The position numbers were made by a program, and so were the translations under genes. Under the pieces are notes generated by a model. That model saw only the letters and a program-made list of their open reading frames with translations, had not been told where the DNA came from and ran no database searches. From the NCBI GenBank assembly GCA_900539035.1, contig UQAU01000015.1, positions 1 through 50,107 of the forward strand: a stretch of 50,107 nucleotides of DNA, given 5' to 3'. Position 1 is the first letter of the stretch, and each line of letters starts with the position of its first letter. Positions 41,252 through 48,557 of the stretch are shown one piece after another. The stretch comes from an uncultured Collinsella sp. Lineage in GTDB: Bacteria; Actinomycetota; Coriobacteriia; Coriobacteriales; Coriobacteriaceae.

Positions 41252-41265
41252 TGTAATCGTTTTCA
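41252..41265. promoter_or_regulatory. LacI/cre-type operator 2 of the sucrose operon
   Basis: Second identical copy of TGTAATCGTTTTCA, in the same orientation, about 85 bases before the PTS start codon. Likely bound by the LacI-family protein encoded upstream, and possibly also by CcpA if one is present. Confidence 0.7.
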
Positions 41266-41351
41266 CTTTAGGGTGAACGGTAGGAATAGGCCGGCGAATG
41301 GTAGTTTTAAGGCAAAAACAGACGACTCAGAGGCGGGCAGACGTCCAAGGC

Positions 41352-42332
41352 CTAGACATTCATAAGCTGATGGCCCAGCTTGAGCGTCTTTAGACCGCTC
41401 TCCCCCTCCACGCCATCGAGCGTGTTGATCAGCATATTGGTCGCCTCGACGCCACTGGTCAGGTAGCCATAATGCACGGTGGGAATGCCGCCCGTCAGCG
41501 CGCGCAAAAACGCGTTGTCACCAAAACCGCTTACGTGATGCATGCCCTCGCCCACGCCGCGAACCTCATCGATGGCACGAAGCGCGCCCGCCGCCATGGT
41601 ATCGGTCGCGCACGCGATAAACGAAACATCGGGAGCGACGGAAAGCAGCTCACGCGCCGCACTATAGCCCGAGTCGAGCGTAAACGAGCCCAGGCGAATC
41701 AAGGCAGCATCGAGCGGGTTACCCGCGGCGCGCAATCCGGCATCAAAACCGCGACGGCGGTCATAACCAGCAGCGCGGTCCTCTTCGGTAACTCCAATGT
41801 AGGCGATCTTGCCGTCCACGCGACCCGCAAGCGCACGGCCCAACTCAAAGGCAGCCTCGTAATCGTCGTGATAGACGCAAGCCGTGCCCTCGACATTCTG
41901 GCCGATCAGCACGATGGGCACGCGGCACGACTCAATCGCCCGACGGTGCTCATCGGTAATCATAGTTGCCACCAGCACAATGCCATCGACCGGGTGGTTT
42001 TGGAATAAATCGAGGTATTCGAGCTCACGATCGGCCGCGTTGTCGGTGTTGGCAAGGAGCATCTGGTAGCCACGACGACCGAGCACCTGGCCAATACCGG
42101 CGGTAATGCGGCTCACGGACTCCGAGTTGATCTTGGGCACGATGACGCCAATGAGCTTGGTGGAACCGGTGCGCAGCGCGCGAGCCTGGCTGGATCGCAC
42201 GTATCCGGTCAGCTCGATTGCATGCTTAATGCGCTCGGCCTTGTCCACCGAGATATATCCACCGTTGAGGTAGCGCGAGACGGCGGCGCTCGAAACGCCA
42301 GCCAACTCGGCCACATCTTTCATACGTACCAA
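41352..42332 (-). CDS. LacI-family transcriptional regulator, likely sucrose repressor
   Basis: 326-residue repressor with an N-terminal LacI helix-turn-helix (MKDVAELAGVSSAAVSRYLN), the hinge helix QARALRTGSTKLIGVIVP and a periplasmic-binding-type sugar domain (residues ~60-320). Its place immediately upstream of the PTS and scrB genes points to a ScrR-type role, and the two cre-like sites are its natural targets. TTG at 42332 is preferred (AGGGG upstream and LacI proteins start four residues before KDVA); an ATG at 42323 is possible. It starts 43 bases after the DUF4956 gene. Confidence 0.9.
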   Translation of the reverse strand: MVRMKDVAELAGVSSAAVSRYLNGGYISVDKAERIKHAIELTGYVRSSQARALRTGSTKLIGVIVPKINSESVSRITAGIGQVLGRRGYQMLLANTDNAADRELEYLDLFQNHPVDGIVLVATMITDEHRRAIESCRVPIVLIGQNVEGTACVYHDDYEAAFELGRALAGRVDGKIAYIGVTEEDRAAGYDRRRGFDAGLRAAGNPLDAALIRLGSFTLDSGYSAARELLSVAPDVSFIACATDTMAAGALRAIDEVRGVGEGMHHVSGFGDNAFLRALTGGIPTVHYGYLTSGVEATNMLINTLDGVEGESGLKTLKLGHQLMNV

Positions 42333-42375
42333 AAAGCACCCCTGTCAACGAATTCACAAGCACCATGATACCCAA

Positions 42376-43041
42376 CTATCCATGATACTCGCCGTTGTAC
42401 TGGATGAGCGTGAGGTCCTCAACGCCGTCGAGCGCGCGAATGGCGTCCGCGTAGGGCATGTCAACGCCGTCCGAGAACACCTCGACGGCCATCTCGACCT
42501 TGTCGCCGCGCATGGTCTTGGACTTGACGGTGAACTTGGTGCGGCCAAATGCACGCACGATATCGTCGCCGGTGGTCTGGCCCGTGTAGTGGATGACCAT
42601 CATGTATACGCGCGACTTGTCCTGGTGGCTCGCAAAGCCGGCAATCATCACCACGATCACCACCGCCGTGAGCCCCACGAGCGCATACATGCCGGCTCCG
42701 GCCGTAATGCCCGTGGTAATGGCCCAAAACAGATACAGCAGGTCGAGCGGGTCCTTGACCGCCGTACGATAACGCACGATGGACAGAGCACCGACCATAC
42801 CGAGCGAGATGACCACGTTGGTCGAGATCGCGAGCGTGACCATGCAGGTGAGCACGCACATGCCCACAAGCGTCACGGCAAAGCTGCGCGAATACACCAC
42901 GCCGGTAAAAAAGCGCTTGTAGACGTAATAGATCAGGATGCCCATGGCGAGCGCCACGAGCAGCGACAGACCGATCTTGGCAGGGTCGACCTGGCCAAAC
43001 GCCTCCAAAACGGAGTTCTTAAAAAAGTCCCTGGTGCTCAT
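42376..43041 (-). CDS. DUF4956 membrane protein
   Basis: 221-residue protein with about four membrane segments in the first ~145 residues (LSLLVALAMGILIYYVYKRF; SFAVTLVGMCVLTCMVTLAI; VVISLGMVGALSIVRYRTAV; ALVGLTAVVIVVMIAGFA) and a C-terminal soluble domain of ~80 residues. The MVGALSIVRYRTAVKDP run is the DUF4956 hallmark. Family function is unknown, though it is often next to VTC-type and CotH-type genes. ATG at 43041 follows the VTC gene by three bases. Last gene of the Pel-like operon. Confidence 0.85.
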   Translation of the reverse strand: MSTRDFFKNSVLEAFGQVDPAKIGLSLLVALAMGILIYYVYKRFFTGVVYSRSFAVTLVGMCVLTCMVTLAISTNVVISLGMVGALSIVRYRTAVKDPLDLLYLFWAITTGITAGAGMYALVGLTAVVIVVMIAGFASHQDKSRVYMMVIHYTGQTTGDDIVRAFGRTKFTVKSKTMRGDKVEMAVEVFSDGVDMPYADAIRALDGVEDLTLIQYNGEYHG

Positions 43042-43044
43042 GGT

Positions 43045-43836
43045 CTAAATATCCCCTCGGTTCTCAAAATCCGATTCCCAGTAGTTAAATCCGCGCAGGT
43101 AGGCGGTCTTGTCATAGCACAGGCAGTACTTGGAGACCGCCGTGAGCTCTGCAGCGCCCGGCGGCACCATATCGCGCACCAGCTGTGGGCAAAACTCCGT
43201 AAACTTGACCTCCATCACCAGCTTGCCAGGCTCCAGGACCGGCAGCGCGGGCAGCGTCGCATCAAAGATATCGAAGCTTCCCACCGCGGCACGCACGTTC
43301 ATGTCAAACGTGATGCGCACGGTGCCCCCGTCCATCACCCACGGCTCGCGCTCGTAATCCACGATGGTCCGCGGGCGCATCATGTTACAGATACACTCGA
43401 TGTAGAACTCGCGGCAGAGTTGGTGCGGGCTCCTCAGCAAAAAGTCGTAGTCGCCGGCCATGATCTGCTCAAACTCGCCGCGCGTAAGTGGCGCATCCTC
43501 CTTGTAGATCCAACTGCCGTACTTCTTTTTGCGCTCGAGCTTAATCACCTTGTCGCTGCCGTTATAGATGCGCACGCGATACTTTTTGCGCATGAGAATA
43601 CCGGCGTCTTTTTCCTCGTAGGCCGAGTTGCAGTAGTCGTCAAAGTACAGGCTGCGAATGGTGTAACCGCCCGCCCGCGCATGCTTGTCCAGCTTAAACA
43701 CCGGCGCCATGCGACAGGCAAGCGCAACGTGCTCGCCCTCGTTAATGAGATATTTGAGCTCGTGGCGGTAACGCTCCTGCGTGGCACGCACAGGCGGGGC
43801 CGCCAAGCGCTCAAGCAGCGCGCTAGCCCTCCTCAT
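43045..43836 (-). CDS. VTC-domain polyphosphate polymerase-like protein
   Basis: 263-residue CYTH/VTC-type enzyme; eukaryotic VTC4 makes polyphosphate from ATP in a basic tunnel. The tunnel residues are visible in order: RHELKY (near residue 26), SLYFDDYCNSAYEEK, KYRVRIY, KLERKKK, DYEREPW, and VMEVKF near residue 210; these give the Arg, Lys and Glu expected of an active enzyme. There is no membrane segment. The adjacent membrane protein DUF4956 is a probable partner. ATG at 43836 with GGAGGA upstream, overlapping cotH by 14 bases. Confidence 0.85.
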   Translation of the reverse strand: MRRASALLERLAAPPVRATQERYRHELKYLINEGEHVALACRMAPVFKLDKHARAGGYTIRSLYFDDYCNSAYEEKDAGILMRKKYRVRIYNGSDKVIKLERKKKYGSWIYKEDAPLTRGEFEQIMAGDYDFLLRSPHQLCREFYIECICNMMRPRTIVDYEREPWVMDGGTVRITFDMNVRAAVGSFDIFDATLPALPVLEPGKLVMEVKFTEFCPQLVRDMVPPGAAELTAVSKYCLCYDKTAYLRGFNYWESDFENRGDI

Positions 43837-45592
43837 ACGTGTCCTCCACGACCTTACCGCCGCCTTGTACGTAAAAGCACTTCATGCCGTAGTGCTTGCC
43901 GTCATCGGTCACATAGTAGTCAAACGCATCTTGCGTATAGCCGTCGGAGTTGGTGGCACGCACGCGCACAAAATACTGGCCGGTATCGGGCGCATCGCAG
44001 GTCACCTCGGGAAGCAGCACGTCCTCGGCCTTAAAGACCACATCGCTTATGGCATAGTCGCGCGCAAACTCCACGGTATAGCGAATGTCGCGTGCCTTAA
44101 AGTCGTAGGACGCGTCCCAATTCACGCGCAGCTTACCGTTATCGATCTGCGGCACGCCAATGTAGAACGGCATGGGCTTTTTATAACTCTCGCGAAAGCT
44201 CTTATAGTTCTCCTCGATCTCGGAAGGAATCGCCGCGGCAATCTGCTCGTATTCGTCCTTCGTCACGGGCAGATTCTCCAGGTCGGGCGCAGCAAAGACG
44301 AGTGGCTCCGTGACCTCGCGATAATGCTCGACCATCTTGCTCAGACGCTCTTCGGTCAAATACGAGCGCAGGTCCTTGACGGCGCTATCGAGTTCGCTGC
44401 GGAACGACTTGCTGCGCAGCGCGCGGTTAAACAGCATGTTACCCCAGTAGTTGCTCACGCCGCGCTCCCAGCTCGCGTAGTCCGAAAACCCGGTAAGAGA
44501 AAGCTCCAGCTTACGCAGCATGCCGTCGTTATCCCAATCTAAAAAGTACCAGGTATTTGAGTTGAGAGGGCTGTACAGATAGCAGTTACGGTTCTGCGTA
44601 TCGCAGTTGCCCGTCAGAATCTGAAACGCCAGCCAATAGACCAGATTCTCGGTATCAAAGTAGGTATCGAGCACATCATCGATCTTTTGCGATTCGTCAT
44701 TGAGCGCATCGAGCATCTCGATGAGCTTGGTGTGGTCCGAATCGCCCTTAATCTCGAGCATGCCCTCAAAGTTTGCCTGGTTGTAGTCGGGGTCATCCGC
44801 CAGCTTAATGGTGTCTTCGAAGCGATGGAAATCAAAGCTGTTCACCTTATACAGATGCCCGCTCTTATCCAAGCCGTGCGCCTTAAGCGCCGTCTTGTTG
44901 AGCTGCTCCACCTGCGTAAACAGGCCGTAGTCCTCAAAGGTGTCGTTGGACTTTTCGGTCTGGTCGCACACCCACAGATGCACAAACTGCGTGCGAAGGC
45001 CCATCATCTGGGGAATCCCGCGGATAAGGTCGTAGGCCATCTTGTTGCGAAAACGCATACCCTCGCCCATGTGCTTGTTGAGCGCAATCGCGCGCTGTTG
45101 GCGCCAGGTACCCTTGCCCTTTTTGAGCTCCACCTTGTAATTCTTTTGCGAGTTCATGCTCGATGTCTGGCCGCGCACCTGCACGGTGGCATTGGGCGCT
45201 TCTTCGCCATAGCCAACCTCGCCGACCACCGGGCCGTCTTCGTCGCCCGGCTGCAGCAGGCCCATAACCTGATAGCGCGTCACGCCCATGTCGGCATAGT
45301 CATACACCGAATACGTGTTGATCTCGGCCCAGCTGTGGTCGGTGTTCTCGGAGCTGTTGCCACGCGAGACCGTCAGGTACATGGTCACAATGCCCGAGTC
45401 GTCGTAGACCTCGTACAGCTCATCTTTATCGCGTAGGTGCTTGGACTGGTCGGAGGCCTCGGCCTTTTTTATCTTATCCTGCTTTTTGACCTTTTTGGTC
45501 GAGGAGTCATCCTGCACCGAGCAGCCCGAAAGCAACAGCGCACCGGCAGCCGCCTCGATCAGGCAGCGGCGAGACATCATTCTATCGGTCAT
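43823..45592 (-). CDS. CotH-family kinase, lipoprotein
   Basis: 589 residues. A signal peptide ends at the lipobox LLSGC (about residue 25), so it should be anchored outside the membrane. The CotH kinase domain has the LYKVN, DYGLFTQVEQLNK, GNCDTQNRNCYLY and FLDWDNDG motifs with the Asp residues that bind metal and ATP in B. subtilis CotH. A ~100-residue fibronectin type III-like domain ends the protein (NGKLRVNWDASYDFKARDI). The substrate is unknown; CotH phosphorylates coat proteins in Bacillus. ATG at 45592 with GGGAGGT; overlaps pelG by 11 bases. Confidence 0.87.
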   Translation of the reverse strand: MTDRMMSRRCLIEAAAGALLLSGCSVQDDSSTKKVKKQDKIKKAEASDQSKHLRDKDELYEVYDDSGIVTMYLTVSRGNSSENTDHSWAEINTYSVYDYADMGVTRYQVMGLLQPGDEDGPVVGEVGYGEEAPNATVQVRGQTSSMNSQKNYKVELKKGKGTWRQQRAIALNKHMGEGMRFRNKMAYDLIRGIPQMMGLRTQFVHLWVCDQTEKSNDTFEDYGLFTQVEQLNKTALKAHGLDKSGHLYKVNSFDFHRFEDTIKLADDPDYNQANFEGMLEIKGDSDHTKLIEMLDALNDESQKIDDVLDTYFDTENLVYWLAFQILTGNCDTQNRNCYLYSPLNSNTWYFLDWDNDGMLRKLELSLTGFSDYASWERGVSNYWGNMLFNRALRSKSFRSELDSAVKDLRSYLTEERLSKMVEHYREVTEPLVFAAPDLENLPVTKDEYEQIAAAIPSEIEENYKSFRESYKKPMPFYIGVPQIDNGKLRVNWDASYDFKARDIRYTVEFARDYAISDVVFKAEDVLLPEVTCDAPDTGQYFVRVRATNSDGYTQDAFDYYVTDDGKHYGMKCFYVQGGGKVVEDTYEEG

Positions 45593-47126
45593 CAGGACCT
45601 CCCCAATGCTTTTGATACAAGCGAACCACCGCGCGCTCAAACGCGCCATGCGGCTCGCCCTGCTGACGGCGTTCCTCATAGCGCTGCTCGGCACGGTCGA
45701 GCAAGCAGCCCAGCTGTGTAAAGCGACCCGTTTTGTCGGTCGCTACAATGGGCTGCTGGCTCAGGATACGATACGGCAAGTTGGCGGTATAGGTATCGAG
45801 TCGCAGCAGCGCCACGATAAAAAACACCGCCGCACCCAACAAAAAGCCAAAGCCGTAAAACTGCTGCGGCAAAAGCAACGACACCGCAGTCGCCAGCCCA
45901 GCCACACCGGCAAACAGACCCGAAGCCAGCACGGCCCCCTTATAGTCGGTAAAGTACAGCAAGATAAGCATCACCGTATTGCCCACGGCATACAGGCCAT
46001 AGCCCACGCACAGCGTACGAAAATAACCGTGCATCAGGTTGTTAAAGCCCAACGGCAGGGCCGACAGCACCGTGGTCTCGAGCGAGATGACCGCCGCCGT
46101 CACAAACAGCTGTTTGAGCGCACAAAAGCGCAGTTCGCTGTTAAGCGTAGAGAGCATCTCCTCCTCGGCCACCACAATGTCGCCTACCACGCCGCCGTCA
46201 TTGAACAGGCTGTAGTAGTCGCGGTAGCGCGGATAGAAGTTGACCTCGACCGAGACCACAAAGTTGACGGTCGTGACCAGGATCGTCAAAAACGCAATGA
46301 GCGCCGGCACATCGTAGTAGGGCGCACCATAAAACAAGCCCTTGACCTGCACGCCAATGGGACCGGCCCAAATAATCACCAGGTGCGCAAAGAGTCCCAG
46401 ATTGGTTAACAGGCCCGTGAGCGCCAGCGGCATAAACTGATCGAGCCACTGCAGAAAGGGCCAGGGGCTGCGGTCGCTCTGAGGAAAATACCGGTACAGC
46501 AGTACCACGTCCCAGGCGAGCATGACGCCGTAGCCCAGAGCAATTGATGCCAACAGGCCCTCGACCGGCGGCAGTCCCAGCGCCAGCGCGGTCAGGGCGC
46601 ACAGGCACGCCACGCCAATGGCAGCCGCAAAGCTGCACAGGATGCCGCGGTAATCCTTGATAGCCGTGAGGTAACTCATGCCGTTCCAGTTGACGATCAT
46701 AATGTTGAACAGCCACAGGCACAGCAGCCCCTGCAGCAGCGTGGCGCCCGAGAACAGCAAAAAGACGCCGTAGAGCACCGTGCCCGCAACGAGCATGATG
46801 GCGTTGGAGCCCCAAAACGAAGGCAGAATCTCGTCCTCGCGCTCGGCAAACAACATATCAGCCAAAAAGCGCGTGACCGGCATGGAGAAAAAGCTCGTGA
46901 GCGTAAGCGAAGCCAGCAGTGTGTAGGTCACCATGCACACCAGCAGATCCTGGTTGGCACGGCCCACACCCCACAGACCGCACAGCACCAAGATACCCAC
47001 CTGAAGCAGAACGCCCAACAGCATGGGACCCGTGCACACAATGCCGGCGTAGCCGTAAGCGCGCATCGTGGAAAAAAGGCCCTTGCGCCTAAACAGGCGC
47101 TTGAGCTCAAAACCAATTCCGGCCAC
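45582..47126 (-). CDS. pelG: PelG-type exopolysaccharide export membrane protein
   Basis: 514-residue integral membrane protein with about twelve helices, similar to PelG, the MATE/Wzx-like transporter that moves Pel polysaccharide over the membrane. The start MAGIGFELKRLFRRKG is characteristic for PelG. Hydrophilic loops include NGMSYLTAIKDYRG. GTG at 47126 with GGGGGAG upstream, three bases after pelF. The pair pelF-pelG is the diagnostic pair of Pel loci. Confidence 0.85.
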   Translation of the reverse strand: MAGIGFELKRLFRRKGLFSTMRAYGYAGIVCTGPMLLGVLLQVGILVLCGLWGVGRANQDLLVCMVTYTLLASLTLTSFFSMPVTRFLADMLFAEREDEILPSFWGSNAIMLVAGTVLYGVFLLFSGATLLQGLLCLWLFNIMIVNWNGMSYLTAIKDYRGILCSFAAAIGVACLCALTALALGLPPVEGLLASIALGYGVMLAWDVVLLYRYFPQSDRSPWPFLQWLDQFMPLALTGLLTNLGLFAHLVIIWAGPIGVQVKGLFYGAPYYDVPALIAFLTILVTTVNFVVSVEVNFYPRYRDYYSLFNDGGVVGDIVVAEEEMLSTLNSELRFCALKQLFVTAAVISLETTVLSALPLGFNNLMHGYFRTLCVGYGLYAVGNTVMLILLYFTDYKGAVLASGLFAGVAGLATAVSLLLPQQFYGFGFLLGAAVFFIVALLRLDTYTANLPYRILSQQPIVATDKTGRFTQLGCLLDRAEQRYEERRQQGEPHGAFERAVVRLYQKHWGGPDDR

Positions 47127-47129
47127 CGG

Positions 47130-48557
47130 CTACTCCCCCTCTCTGGACAGGCTAAACGCACGCGCCGTCTCGTCGTACAGCGCGCGATAGTTGGCGAGCA
47201 TCTGCTCGTGCAAAAAGTACGTGGCAACGCGACGCTGCCCGCGCTCCCCCATCTCAATGCGACGAGCGCGGCTTGTGCACATGCGTTCCATGGCATCGGC
47301 CAAGCCCTTGCGATACATTGGCGGCGTCACAAAACCCGCCACGCCAAAGTCGTCGCCCGGGGCGCCTTCGAGAAGCTCGCGACAGCAGCCCACCTCAGTC
47401 GTCACGCAGGGACGGCGCGCTGCAAGCGACTCCAGCACGCTGAGCGGCTGGCCCTCGGAGATGCTCGTCAAAATGGTAAAGTCGAGCTTTTCCATGTACT
47501 CGACCACGTTGACACGGCCGGTAAAGATCAGGTCGCGCACGCCCAGGGTATCGACCAGCGCGTGGCACTCGGCGCCGTACTCCTCGTCGTCCACGCCGCC
47601 CATGATGTGCAGGCGCACCTTGGGCAGGCGCTCGTGCAGCTCAAAGAAGGCATAAATCATGGTCTTGACGTCCTTGATGGGTGCCAGGCGCACCACCGCG
47701 CCAATGTCCACCCAGCCGTCATCGGGCTTTAAGGGAATATCCTTAAAGCGGTTGAACTGGATGCCGTTGGGGATGACTAGGCATTTGTCCGCATCGCAGC
47801 CCATATCGATCTGCGTCTTGCGGGCGTTATGGAACAAACTCGTCACGCGGAAGGCGCGGCGGTAGATCTCCTCCGAAAGCAGGTAGAAAAAGCGGATCCA
47901 GCGGTCCTTGAACGACGGCACCACCCAGTCGGCGCGAATGATCTCTTCCTCGCGCTCGCGGGTATAGATGCCATGCTCGGTCAGCAGCACCGGCGCATGG
48001 TGAACGCTTGAGCCCAGGCAGGCGAGCAAGCCACCGTAGCCGGTCGAGATGGCATGGTACACATCGGCCACCGGCACCTCGCTGCCCAACAGGTAGAGCA
48101 CGGGCAGCAACATGGAGCGCATGGTGTGGAATGCATCGGCAAAGGGCGTGTAGGGGTACTCGGCCAGGCACACGTCGCGAAAGATATCCATAAACGTGCG
48201 GCTCTGCAAAAGCGAGAGCGGATGCACGCGACGGCGCTGGAAAATATCGAACAGAACATCCCAATCCGGATTGGAGAGCGACACCAGGCGGCGTAGCGCC
48301 TCGCGCTCACGGTCGTTAAAACTGGCTTCGTGCTGCTCACCCGAAAGCCGCAGGGCATCGTCCAGGAACACCTCGTGCACCTCGACCACGTTGCCGGGCA
48401 GCTCGTAGACAAACTTGCCACGGTCGGCAGCATGCGCGCCGATCACCCACAGCACAAACTCGTGCTCAGGCATGGCCTGGATATAGCCATGCATCCAGGT
48501 AGATACGCCGCCGTGCACATAGGGGTAGCAACCCTCGAGTACCAAGCAGATCCTCAT
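47130..48557 (-). CDS. pelF: PelF-type glycosyltransferase (GT4)
   Basis: 475-residue cytoplasmic glycosyltransferase, likely polymerising the amino sugar of the Pel-type polymer from UDP-sugar. Signatures are CLVLEGCYPYVHGGVSTWMH at the N-terminus, LLTEHGIYTREREEEI, VIPNGIQFNRF, VVRLAPIKDVKTMIYAF and the catalytic EGQPLSVLESLA region (Glu/Gly-rich GT4 motif near residue 375). ATG at 48557 overlaps the upstream TGA by four bases. It matches PelF along its length. Confidence 0.88.
   Translation of the reverse strand: MRICLVLEGCYPYVHGGVSTWMHGYIQAMPEHEFVLWVIGAHAADRGKFVYELPGNVVEVHEVFLDDALRLSGEQHEASFNDREREALRRLVSLSNPDWDVLFDIFQRRRVHPLSLLQSRTFMDIFRDVCLAEYPYTPFADAFHTMRSMLLPVLYLLGSEVPVADVYHAISTGYGGLLACLGSSVHHAPVLLTEHGIYTREREEEIIRADWVVPSFKDRWIRFFYLLSEEIYRRAFRVTSLFHNARKTQIDMGCDADKCLVIPNGIQFNRFKDIPLKPDDGWVDIGAVVRLAPIKDVKTMIYAFFELHERLPKVRLHIMGGVDDEEYGAECHALVDTLGVRDLIFTGRVNVVEYMEKLDFTILTSISEGQPLSVLESLAARRPCVTTEVGCCRELLEGAPGDDFGVAGFVTPPMYRKGLADAMERMCTSRARRIEMGERGQRRVATYFLHEQMLANYRALYDETARAFSLSREGE

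Noticed and set aside
42363..42388. Direct repeat CCATGATAC, 17 bp period
   Set aside because: Short, AT-rich, overlaps the end of the DUF4956 gene; likely chance.
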